Positions 1 to 7,717 of a stretch of DNA of 64,000 nt are shown here, piece after piece. The position numbers and the translations under genes are program-made. The notes under the pieces were generated by a model. It was not told the DNA's origin, did no database searches, and was given only the letters and a program-made list of their open reading frames with translations. Positions within the stretch are counted from its first letter, which is position 1; each line of letters starts with the position of its first letter. The DNA comes from Paracoccus sp. R12_2 (GTDB lineage Bacteria; Pseudomonadota; Alphaproteobacteria; Rhodobacterales; Rhodobacteraceae), in assembly GCF_017744015.1 (NCBI RefSeq), contig NZ_JAGHRA010000004.1, positions 1 through 64,000 of the forward strand, written 5' to 3'.

Positions 1-1
1 T

Positions 2-88
2 GAATGGCTCTGGTCCTACAACAATGAGCGCCCAAACATGGGCAACGGCGGGATGACACCCGCACAGAAACTGAGAATGGCCGCGTAA
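2..88 (+). pseudogene. C-terminal end of an IS3-family transposase (OrfB-like), partial at window edge
   Basis: Reading from base 2 gives 28 residues ending in TAA. They contain WLWSYNNERPNMG and MTPAQKLRMAA, the typical end of the DDE integrase-core transposases of the IS3 group. The rest of the gene lies outside the window, so it cannot be said whether the element is intact. The G/C-rich stretch just after the stop (about 103-130, CCCCCAC followed by GGGGGGATTACC) is probably part of the right terminal inverted repeat. Its position next to a catabolic cluster suggests insertion downstream of that cluster. Confidence 0.7.
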
Positions 89-173
89 ATTCTACGACCA
101 AGCCCCCACAAAAATGGGGGGATTACCCTGGCAGCAGGTGAGGCTTGTCATGCCGCGCCGAAATGCCGGCGCT

Positions 174-204
174 CCGGCCGCTTTTTTCGTATCAGGGCGG
201 CCGG
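174..204. terminator. Stem-loop between IS remnant and alcohol dehydrogenase
   Basis: CCGGCCGC (174-181) and GCGGCCGG (197-204) form a perfect 8-bp stem around a 15-base loop. On the plus strand it is followed by ATTTTCTTT. It sits between the transposase tail and the end of the convergent dehydrogenase gene, so it could terminate either transcript. This is judged by eye, with no folding energy computed. Confidence 0.4.
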
Positions 205-224
205 ATTTTCTTTCCTGAGGTCCG

Positions 225-1277
225 TCAGTCGGGTGCCTCGACCAGAATCTTCACGTGAGATTTCTCAGCGACAAGCGCCTCGAACCCTTCAGCGACTATA
301 TCATCCAGCGCGATCCGCTTTGTTACAAGTTGATCGGCGCTGAAATAGCCCTGCTGCATCAGCGCCATGACGGCTGGATAGACATTGCGGTAAGCAATCG
401 TGCCCTGCAGCTGACGCTCCTTGAGAACAATTGTGTTGGGCTGGAATGAGGCTTCGGTTTCCCAGATCGACACGATCAGAACCTGTCCCTCGTGGCGCGT
501 GGCGTCGATGCACTGAGGCAGAACCTGCGGCACCCCGGTCACCTCGAACGTCACATGGGCACCGCCCGTCGCCTTGCGGATCGCCGCGACCGCATCCGTT
601 GCCGATGGGTCAATCACCGAGGTCGCGCCAAGATCCAGTGCCTTTTGCCGCCGCACCTCGGAAGGTTCCACGACGTGGATCTCGGACGCGCCCGCAACGC
701 GCAGCGATTCCACCACCAACAGCCCGATCGGACCTGCGCCAAAGACCGCGGCCTTGTCACCGGCCTTGATCCTGGACAGTCGGACCGCGTGCAGGGCAAC
801 CGCGGCTGGTTCGACCAACGCCCCCTGTTCCACCGACAGACCGTCCGGCATCCGGTGAGCCATGCGTGCCGGGACGACGCTGCAGGCGGCAAAACCGCCA
901 TGGCCACCGGACAGGCCGACGAAACCCAAGCTGTCGCACAGGTTGTACTTGCCTTCGAGGCAGGCGGGACATTCCCCGCAGGCGAAGATCGGTTCGATGG
1001 CGACGCGATCTCCGACTGAAAGGTCGGTGACGCCTTCACCCAGTTCGGCAACGATGCCACAATATTCGTGACCCATCGTTATCGGAGCCTGATCGTGGCT
1101 GAGAGGATGGTCCACGCCAACCGGGATGAAGATTGGTCCGGCAAGATATTCGTGCAGGTCGCTTCCGCAGATTCCGGTCCAGGCGACCTTTATCCTGATT
1201 TCGCCCGGGCCGGGGCTTGGATCAGGGATGTCTTCGACGCGGATGTCCTTCACGCCATGCCAACGTGCTGCTTTCAT
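225..1277 (-). CDS. Zinc-dependent alcohol dehydrogenase, 2,3-butanediol/sorbitol dehydrogenase-like
   Basis: 350 residues of the medium-chain dehydrogenase/reductase superfamily. Visible motifs are the catalytic-zinc region CGSDLHEY and GHEYCGIV, the structural-zinc cysteines in CGECPACLEGKYNLC, and the NAD(P) Rossmann turn GAGPIGLL. Such enzymes oxidise secondary alcohols or diols to ketones. The start at MKAARWHG is chosen because family alignment begins there and a GGGAGAAA ribosome site precedes it; the open frame continues upstream without support. It lies 94 bases after the flavin monooxygenase on the same strand, and an AcoR-like regulator is upstream, so an alcohol/ketone (possibly acetoin-type) catabolic route is plausible. 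The exact substrate is not visible. Confidence 0.85.
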   Translation of the reverse strand: MKAARWHGVKDIRVEDIPDPSPGPGEIRIKVAWTGICGSDLHEYLAGPIFIPVGVDHPLSHDQAPITMGHEYCGIVAELGEGVTDLSVGDRVAIEPIFACGECPACLEGKYNLCDSLGFVGLSGGHGGFAACSVVPARMAHRMPDGLSVEQGALVEPAAVALHAVRLSRIKAGDKAAVFGAGPIGLLVVESLRVAGASEIHVVEPSEVRRQKALDLGATSVIDPSATDAVAAIRKATGGAHVTFEVTGVPQVLPQCIDATRHEGQVLIVSIWETEASFQPNTIVLKERQLQGTIAYRNVYPAVMALMQQGYFSADQLVTKRIALDDIVAEGFEALVAEKSHVKILVEAPD

Positions 1278-1371
1278 GTGTCTTTCTCCCATGTCTGTCA
1301 AAGGTTGCGCCCGGCGGAATGATCTGGCCAGGCGCTCAGGCGTGCCGCTGTCCGGCACACCGCCACGCGTG

Positions 1372-3171
1372 TCACGACAGGTGATGCACCTGCTGAAGAC
1401 CGTAGACGGGGGTATCAATCCCTTCCATTCGCGCCTTCAGTTGCAGTGCAAGATACAGCGAGTAATGCCGCGACTGGTGCAGGTTGCCGCCATGGAACCA
1501 CAGGTTTTCCTGCTGGGTCGGTTTCCACATGTTGCGCTGCTCGCCTTCCCAAGGACCCGGATCCTTCGTGGTGTCAGAACCAAGGCCCCAGACCTTGCCC
1601 ACCTTGTCAGCGACGTCCTGACTGATGAGGTCGGCAGCCCATCCGTTCATCGAACCGTAACCGGTCGCCATGACCACCAGATCGGCATCCAGATGTGTGC
1701 CGTCCGACAGCACCACCCCGGTCTGGTCAAAGCGCTCCAACTGGCCCTTCACAAGCTTCACCTCGCCGTCGATGATCAACTGGCTTGCACCGACATCGAT
1801 GTAGTAACCGGAACCGCGCCGCAGGTATTTCATGAACAGGCCCGAACCATCGTCGCCCCAGTCAAGATCGAAGCCCGCCTTCTCTAGCCCTGCGTAGAAC
1901 GCGGCATCGCGTTCCCTCATCTGGTCATAGAGCGGGATCTGAAACTCGTGCATGATCCGGTAGGGCAGAGAGGCAAAGACCATGTCGGCCTTTTCCGTGG
2001 TCATCCCGGAAGCCACCGCCTCTTCGCTGTACAAGGCACCCAGTCCGATTTCCATCAGCGTGTCCGAGCGCACGATGTGCGTTGACGATCGCTGGACCAT
2101 CGTCACATCGGCATCCGCTTCCCAGAGCGCGGCACAGATGTCATGGGCCGAATTGTTCGAGCCCACGACGACCACCTTCTTGCCGCTCCAGGCATCCGGG
2201 CCGTCATGTTGTGAACTGTGCTGAATTGTGCCCTTGAAGCTGTCCATTCCCGGAAACTCCGGCATGTTAGGCTTGCCCGACATGCCGGTGGCCAACACGA
2301 GTTGCGTCGGACGCAGCGTGACCTCTTCGCCATCGCGGTTGACCTTTATCGTCCAGGTCCCGGTGTCCTCGTCGTACTGCGCGCTCTGAACCTCGGAACG
2401 GGTCCAGTAATTGATCTCCATCACCTTGGTATACATCTCAAGCCAGTCTCCGACCTTGTCCTTGGGCGTGAAGACCGGCCAGTTGTCGGGGAACTTGATG
2501 TAGGGCAGGTGGTCATACCAGATCGGATCATGCAGGCAGAGCGACTTGTAACGCGACCGCCATTGATCGCCGGGCCGGTCGTGCTTGTCGAGAACGATGG
2601 TCGGTACCCCAAGTTGGCGCAGCCGCGCACCAAGGGCTATGCCGCCCTGTCCGCCACCGACGATCACCGTGTATGGCTGCTTGGCATACCCCAGTTCGGC
2701 CGCCTCGGCTTCGCGCATTTCCTTCCACGATTTCCGGTTCTTTGCGGCGCCGTGTTCCGCACCCATCGGGCGCCGATTGCCCCTGTTCTCCTCAAAGCCC
2801 TTCAATTCCTGAAGTGCGGTCAGCAGCGTCCAGATCCGCCCATCCTTAAGGCGCATCAGGCCCCATCCCCGGCCCACGGCGGTCTCGAAGGTAATCCATG
2901 CGGTGATGACACCCCCATCTTCGTCGGGAATTTCGCCATCCTGAACGGCAAAGTCGCGCGGTTTGGTGTGTTTCAACTGCGCCGTCAGCATGTCCTGAAC
3001 ACCGGACGGCCCCTCTACCGTCTTCAGGTTCCATGTCACGGCGACCAGATCGCGCCAGTAGCTGTCGGTGGCAAACAGCGCGCTTGCAGCCTGTGCGTCG
3101 TCAGCCTGCAAGGCGGCGTTCAAGCTGTCGAGCGTCTGCTGCATCTGCGCATTTACTGTCGAGTCTAGCAT
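1372..3171 (-). CDS. Flavin-containing monooxygenase with N-terminal SnoaL/NTF2-like domain
   Basis: 599 residues. About residues 1-125 resemble a SnoaL/NTF2 cone fold (ITAWITFETAVGRGWGLMRL). Residues 165-590 form a class B flavin monooxygenase: FAD motif VGGGQGG (171-177), second nucleotide site VVVGSNNSAHD (334-344), and between them FKGTIQHSSQH, which fits the FMO/Baeyer-Villiger F-x-G-x-x-x-H fingerprint. The expected reaction is NADPH- and O2-dependent oxygenation of a ketone or heteroatom. The ATG is preceded by GAGGAGGA. Two tandem palindromes lie about 100-125 bases upstream, and the activator gene is next door. The likely partner is the following alcohol dehydrogenase, which would supply the ketone. 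The substrate is unknown. Confidence 0.8.
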   Translation of the reverse strand: MLDSTVNAQMQQTLDSLNAALQADDAQAASALFATDSYWRDLVAVTWNLKTVEGPSGVQDMLTAQLKHTKPRDFAVQDGEIPDEDGGVITAWITFETAVGRGWGLMRLKDGRIWTLLTALQELKGFEENRGNRRPMGAEHGAAKNRKSWKEMREAEAAELGYAKQPYTVIVGGGQGGIALGARLRQLGVPTIVLDKHDRPGDQWRSRYKSLCLHDPIWYDHLPYIKFPDNWPVFTPKDKVGDWLEMYTKVMEINYWTRSEVQSAQYDEDTGTWTIKVNRDGEEVTLRPTQLVLATGMSGKPNMPEFPGMDSFKGTIQHSSQHDGPDAWSGKKVVVVGSNNSAHDICAALWEADADVTMVQRSSTHIVRSDTLMEIGLGALYSEEAVASGMTTEKADMVFASLPYRIMHEFQIPLYDQMRERDAAFYAGLEKAGFDLDWGDDGSGLFMKYLRRGSGYYIDVGASQLIIDGEVKLVKGQLERFDQTGVVLSDGTHLDADLVVMATGYGSMNGWAADLISQDVADKVGKVWGLGSDTTKDPGPWEGEQRNMWKPTQQENLWFHGGNLHQSRHYSLYLALQLKARMEGIDTPVYGLQQVHHLS

Positions 3172-3269
3172 TGCGTTTCCTCCTCATCGGCAATGTGATG
3201 AGCAGACAGTGGCGAAAGGACCTGCATCAGCTCCACGCTAATCTGGCAGAAATCCCTGCTTTCGGCGCT

Positions 3270-3298
3270 GCTGCAATGCAGCATGTTGCACATGCAAC
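3270..3298. promoter_or_regulatory. Two tandem palindromes, candidate upstream activator sites for the monooxygenase
   Basis: GCTGCAATGCAGC (3270-3282) and GTTGCACATGCAAC (3285-3298) are both perfect dyads built on TGCA-N(1-2)-TGCA. Their centres are about 15.5 bp apart. They lie 99-127 bp upstream of the monooxygenase ATG, the usual distance for an enhancer-type activator, and between that gene and the AcoR-like gene. I saw no convincing GG-N10-GC (-24/-12) promoter between them and the ATG. Confidence 0.5.
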
Positions 3299-3311
3299 GC
3301 CGCGCAACATC

Positions 3312-5060
3312 TCAGTCCGGCGCGCGCAACCTTTCCTTGCGGATACGGCGCAGAACGGTTGAACGGTTGACCCCCAGACGGCGCGCGGCGCGGGCCATGT
3401 TCCAGTTGCAGGCGTCCAGCACCGCTTCCAGATTCTGCTCTTGCTCGCGTGCCTGCGGGGCGGCAGGAAGATCCGGAAGGTCGATCACATTGCTCTCTGC
3501 CAATGCGCAGGCGACATCGAGAACATTCCCGAGTTCGCGAAGGTTTCCCGGCCAGTCGCGAGCCATCAACTCGGCCCGTGCCGAAGGCGTCAGGCGCATT
3601 TCACCACCGCTGCGCCGACCGAGCAGCCGGTCGATCAACCAGCCCAGATCCTGCCGCTCGCGCAGAGGGGGAAGTTCGAGCACGGACCCCGAAAGCCGGA
3701 ACAAAAGCTCCGACGGCAGCGCCTCTCGTGAGGCAAGTGGTGTATGGGACTGACCGCTGGTTGCGACAGGACGCAGATCGGGATTCGCATCCAGAAGGCC
3801 TGGCAGCAACTGCGCGGTCTCTGGTGACAAATTCTCGATGCGCAGCAACAGCAATGTTGTCGGTCCGCTCTGAGCAGTCAGTGCTTCGCGCATATCCTTC
3901 GGCCCTGCTCCGGCGCAGTCCAGAACCGCGAATCCTCTGCGACGAGAGGCCATGTGAATGGCGCGCGCAAGCTTGGTCTTGCCGCTGCCACTCTCGCCGC
4001 AGATCACCAGGGGGACAGATGTCGACGCAAGCCGCTCTGCTTGCGACAGAACGCGTGACATGGTCGGATCGCTTCCTGCCAATGCCCCGCCAAACCAGCC
4101 CTGCGCCCGTCTTTGCAGAGCGTGGTTCACCTTTTGCATCCGTCGCGGCGCCTGCGGTGCAATCGCATGTCCGAAAACTGCGCCGCCATCGCCCAGAGCC
4201 ACGACCCGTTCCTCTGTCGGACGGTCGCGCATCAGGTCGGGCAAGTCATCGACACTCAGCCCCAACAGGCTGTCGATAGGCGCGCCGATCAGGTTCCTGC
4301 CGCCCGAAAGCATCCGGGTTGCGGCGCGGGTGGCGCCGATCACTTTGCCTGAACCATCAAGGGCAACGGCCGCTTCCGGGTCCACATCAAGGAACTCGGG
4401 ACTGGATGAAAACCGTAGCACCCATTCTCGACGGCTTGCAGCCATGAGGTTCGCCATCTCGACGCGTCGCGCAGCCGCCATGACCAGAGACATGGCAAGG
4501 TTCTGGCTGCTTTTGGGGGACGGCGATCGTAGCAGCGAGATATCGAGCACCGCCGCCAGTTGACCCAGACTGTCGTATATCGGCGCGGACGTGCAGGACA
4601 GATCCGTATGCGCATTTCCGAAATGGTCATCCTGATGGACAGTCACCGGTTCGCCGGTCACGATGCAGGCACCGACGCCGCATGTTCCGGCGAGATCCTC
4701 GGACCAGTTCGAGCCCAGGTAAAGGCCTGCTCCGCGCAAATCGTCCAGAAAGAGATCGTCACCGAAAAAATCGACGCAGACGCCTTTGGCATCCGTCAGC
4801 AGCAGCACGTAATTCTGCCCGGCGACCTGCCGGAACAGATTTTGGAGACAGGAGCGTGCCGCCCCGATCATCCAATCGGCCTGCTCGCGGTGCGTGCGAA
4901 ACTCGGCTTCCGTGACGATGTGGGCCGGATCACGGCGTGTCGGGTCCATGCCGTAGATCTCGACGCATCGCCGCCAGGAGGCATCCACATAACTGTCGCG
5001 GCCTGTCGCATGACCGTCCAGAACCTGCGCGATCTCGTCGACGTGATGACGTTCGACCAT
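3312..5060 (-). CDS. AcoR-like GAF/AAA+/Fis regulator lacking the GAFTGA loop
   Basis: 582 residues arranged like AcoR-type activators: a GAF-like sensor (about 70-175, with LTDAKGVCVDFFG), a linker, an AAA+ region (about 325-500) with Walker A GESGSGKTKLARAIH near 355-369, and a C-terminal Fis-type helix-turn-helix (NMARAARRLGVNRSTVLRRI, about 553-572). Between Walker A and the second half of the AAA+ domain the GAFTGA loop is missing, and Walker B reads TTLLLLRIENL without the usual DE pair. GAFTGA contacts sigma-54, so the protein probably does not act through sigma-54. It most likely controls the neighbouring monooxygenase and dehydrogenase genes. Confidence 0.8.
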   Translation of the reverse strand: MVERHHVDEIAQVLDGHATGRDSYVDASWRRCVEIYGMDPTRRDPAHIVTEAEFRTHREQADWMIGAARSCLQNLFRQVAGQNYVLLLTDAKGVCVDFFGDDLFLDDLRGAGLYLGSNWSEDLAGTCGVGACIVTGEPVTVHQDDHFGNAHTDLSCTSAPIYDSLGQLAAVLDISLLRSPSPKSSQNLAMSLVMAAARRVEMANLMAASRREWVLRFSSSPEFLDVDPEAAVALDGSGKVIGATRAATRMLSGGRNLIGAPIDSLLGLSVDDLPDLMRDRPTEERVVALGDGGAVFGHAIAPQAPRRMQKVNHALQRRAQGWFGGALAGSDPTMSRVLSQAERLASTSVPLVICGESGSGKTKLARAIHMASRRRGFAVLDCAGAGPKDMREALTAQSGPTTLLLLRIENLSPETAQLLPGLLDANPDLRPVATSGQSHTPLASREALPSELLFRLSGSVLELPPLRERQDLGWLIDRLLGRRSGGEMRLTPSARAELMARDWPGNLRELGNVLDVACALAESNVIDLPDLPAAPQAREQEQNLEAVLDACNWNMARAARRLGVNRSTVLRRIRKERLRAPD

Positions 5061-5076
5061 GAAAACTTCCTCCTCG

Positions 5077-5113
5077 CACCATAGTACAACCAGGATACGC
5101 TGGTGCGATGGTG
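5077..5113. promoter_or_regulatory. Nested dyad upstream of the AcoR-like gene
   Basis: CACCAT (5077-5082) pairs with ATGGTG (5108-5113), and inside it ACCAG (5089-5093) pairs with CTGGT (5100-5104). The dyad lies 17-53 bp before the regulator start codon, where an autoregulatory operator could sit. No known consensus is matched. Confidence 0.25.
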
Positions 5114-5289
5114 GACTTTGGTCGCGGACCTTGATGATTTCAGATCAGGTCGGCTTGAACGACGAGGTTGTCAACGGAACGGCCGCACGGTCCTTTCATC
5201 CCGACCTGCTCCAACGGCAGCTTCGGAGAGCCAATCTGGGTCGCCCTATCGGCAGTTGTGGACCGGGCGCTACCGACCAGCCCGGTTTC

Positions 5290-5914
5290 TCAGTGTTCCA
5301 CCGCCTCCCCGATGGCGAGCGCATCTTCGAACTCGACGCCGAGGTAGCGCACCGTGCTATCCATCTTCGTATGGCCGAACAGAAGCTGCACCGCGCGGAG
5401 GCTGCCATTGTTGCGATATATCTACGCAACCTTGGTTCGCCGGGTTCCGTAGGCGCTTGGCTCGAGACCGATCGAGGTCACACAGCCCCGCATGAGGCGG
5501 GCATATTGCCTTCTAGAAATATGCCGGGGTTGGTGAAAGCGCCCCGGCCAAAGATGCTCCGATCCGACCATAAGCGGAGCCTCGAGCCAAGTCGCGATGG
5601 CTTTTCGCGTCCCCTCGGTAATTTCAAAGCTGACCAATGCCCAGGTTTTGCTCTGTATGATCGAGGCGCGGCGCTTGACATTTCCGGCCGCATAGACCTC
5701 GGCTGACCTTCAGCTTCACCAGGTCGCATCCGCGCAACTTGCTTTCGGCGGCGAGATTGAAAAGCGCCAGCTCGCGAGTCCGCTGAGCGATCTCGAGGCG
5801 GACCCGGATCGCCCAGACATGCTTCGCTTCGAGCGGACGCTTCTGGCCGACGATGCGGCCCCTGTTCCAAGTGGGAAGGCAGGCGCGGATGGCTGGCAGG
5901 TCTATAGTCGGCAT
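5290..5914 (-). pseudogene. Tyrosine recombinase/integrase, inactivated
   Basis: Joining frames recovers a short tyrosine recombinase of about 200 residues, from MPTIDLPAIRACLPTW through KHVWAIRVRLEIAQ, SKLRGCDLVKLKVS, EHLWPGRFH and SAYGTRRTKVA to GHTKMDSTVRYLGVEFEDAL. It keeps the catalytic region with Tyr in VRYLG. Lesions visible: an extra base near 5,700 (after KVS) that shifts the frame; a TAG at about 5,433 where relatives have CAG (Gln); and an apparent 9-base loss removing His-Ser-Met of GTHSMRRTK. The last is inferred from memory of the family. The gene is non-functional but nearly full length, so decay is recent. Confidence 0.8.
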
Positions 5915-6112
5915 GGCGGTTCCTCCGATCCACCAAGCACGCCTCGTCTTCGGCACCACGCCGATGCCCGAACATAGCAAATCCCCTACGCTGCAGAGCG
6001 ACAATCGCGGGCCGCGTCTGCCGCATCGCCGCTCTGAGATTGCTCTGTGGAAAAACAGCCGTTCGCGAGTGCAGAAGGTTGGGACTGGTGATTGGTGCAG
6101 AAGCCTTTTTTG
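5915..6112. other. Non-coding interval between integrase and transposase remnants
   Basis: No open frame with recognisable similarity and no clear terminal inverted repeat was found. It probably includes one end of the IS fragment at 6,113, but the boundary cannot be fixed by eye. Confidence 0.3.
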
Positions 6113-6300
6113 TCAGGCTTTTCGAGTTTGCTGCGGTGCGGGAAAGATCTTCGCCAGCTTCCGGAGGTTCCGGGCGGTAGCGGCGCGGAGAAATTTGTAG
6201 TTTGCGCCACATGGGCCACGCAATCGAAGCCGGCCGAGGCCAAGGATGCGTTTGAGGTGCGCCAAGAGCATCTCGACCTTCTTCCGAAGCCTGATCTAGA
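6113..6300 (-). pseudogene. C-terminal fragment of a DDE transposase (IS1182/IS5-like)
   Basis: The minus strand encodes KKVEMLLAHLKRILGLGRL, RLRGPCGANYKFLRAATA and NLRKLAKIFPAPQQTRKA, then a stop at 6,113. This is the typical C-terminus of IS1182-like DDE transposases. Going upstream, the frame meets an in-frame TAG eight codons before VEML, and similarity is lost beyond about 6,300. The N-terminal and catalytic parts are absent, so only a dead fragment remains. Confidence 0.65.
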
Positions 6301-7409
6301 CCTCAGCCCGCAACTCCCTTCACCATGCACTTGACGCCGGGACGAGGCGAGCGGCACACGCCCCTGGACGAGAGCCTCCATGCGATGGGCCTTTTCCGTC
6401 AGGTCGGGCTTGTGGTCCCGTCATTTCAACTTGTCCCGGATATACTCTTGTCAACCGATCTGCTTGCCATGTTGCCCCGAAGATCGTTTCAGGAACGGCG
6501 CAACGACGACCTCGTCGGGGTTCCGCCGCCGCTCGCGGTCGATGCCTTTCCTCTGCACCTCGCGTGGCACCAGAGGAACGCGAATGACCTTGGGATCTGC
6601 CATGTCGCAGATCTTATCCGGTTGATCCTCGGCGAGTAATTCTTGAAGATCTTTGGAAGCCCGATTCTCGCGATCGAACGTTCGGTGGCATTGGGTCAGC
6701 TCCTGTCCTTGCTTAAGCAGCGGGGAACGTCAGCTTCGTCCGCAATGCTGCGGTCTGCATAGAACGTCCGAATCGGTGAAGGTGGCGTCCGATCTCCGGA
6801 TCAATGCTGGATTTGGGCCGAGTTCACCCCCAAAGGCAGCTAGCGGTCGGCAGTAACATGGGGTGGAAATGCTTGAAGTTTGGGGCAGAAGTGCCTGACA
6901 GGGCTTCCGCCGATCTCCAAGAAACTGGACCTGATTGAGTCAAGAATCACTGACATCTGACACCGCTACTATCGCCGGTCAGATATTTCTGGCTTTCCGT
7001 CAGATTTCTGACCCGTCCGGGCCGTCGGCATGGTCACCGGGCGCTGAGTTTTTTCGCCTCTGGCATCCGTTCCCGCCATCATCGGCATGACCCGCTTCTC
7101 TGGGGCGCTCTCTTGCGGAGCTGCCGCGTGGCGACCGCGGAAAGCGGGCAACGCCACTATATCGGATCTCGCGCGCCGCCGGAGGGCGATCGTCAATCAC
7201 AGCGGTACGACCTGTGTCGGTGAGGATTGCGATCTGCGATGGGGCGGTGGTCAGGGAAACGCGCCGATGAGGTTCCGCTGCCAGATGAACTGCGTTCGGA
7301 ACAGCACGACTGGACAGACTGCCAGAACCGTCCGTCGTGGACCCTGCCGGGGGTGTCGGACGCATCCGAATAATCGAAATCGCCAAATCGACCATTCTGT
7401 TAGGGAAGA
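6301..7409. other. Degenerate, unassigned DNA between IS fragment and tRNA-Lys
   Basis: No intact gene is supported. The minus strand near 6,360-6,600 has a coding-like but interrupted frame (ADPKVIRVPLVPREVQRKG, then stops, then KPDLTEKAHRMEALVQ) that I cannot assign; it may be the rest of an old mobile gene. At 6,978-7,012 there are two similar dyads, one perfect (GTCAGATTTCTGAC, 6,999-7,012) and one imperfect. Open frames at 7,000-7,480 on both strands run into the tRNA and are not credible. The stretch is read as eroded mobile DNA. Confidence 0.5.
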
Positions 7410-7485
7410 TGGTGAGCCGTGCAGGATTCGAACCTGCGACCCACTGATTAAAAGTCAGTTGCTCTACCAACTGAGCTAACGGCCC
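7410..7485 (-). tRNA. tRNA-Lys, anticodon TTT, with encoded CCA
   Basis: The minus strand reads GGGCCGTTAGCTCAGTTGG at the 5' end, an anticodon arm ACTGA-CTTTTAA-TCAGT (anticodon TTT), a T-arm with GGTTCGAATCC, acceptor strand ACGGCTC, discriminator A and CCA. All four arms pair. Broken recombinase and transposase genes lie beyond its 3' end, the side where integrative elements usually insert. I found no second copy of the tRNA 3' end in the window that would mark the other attachment site. Confidence 0.97.
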
Positions 7486-7717
7486 ATCCTCTGTGCCGGA
7501 CTACCTTAACGGTCGTCCTAGCTTCTTGTCCTAAACTGATTACTTCCAAAAGACCAACCAGTTATCGTGTCTTGATCCGTTTCCTGCTGGCTAGCTGTTC
7601 CAGCGAACACGCTACGGACCGGACACGGGGCGCTTACTAGGTGCGGTGACTTTGGGCGTCAAGCGGAAAAGTCGCGACCACTGGCGGAATTCTTGAAAGA
7701 GGCCTATATGCGCCTCG

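Noticed and set aside
3172..3269. Sigma-54 (-24/-12) promoter for the monooxygenase gene
   Set aside because: No GG-N10-GC with correct flanks was found on the minus strand, in keeping with the regulator lacking GAFTGA.
6978..7012. Operator or phage attachment site formed by repeated GTCAGA dyads
   Set aside because: They lie in decayed DNA with no adjacent intact gene and no second copy; described only as part of the degenerate region.
7000..7480. Protein genes on both strands running into the tRNA-Lys gene
   Set aside because: Both frames read through the tRNA, have no recognisable domains, and lie in eroded DNA; treated as chance frames.
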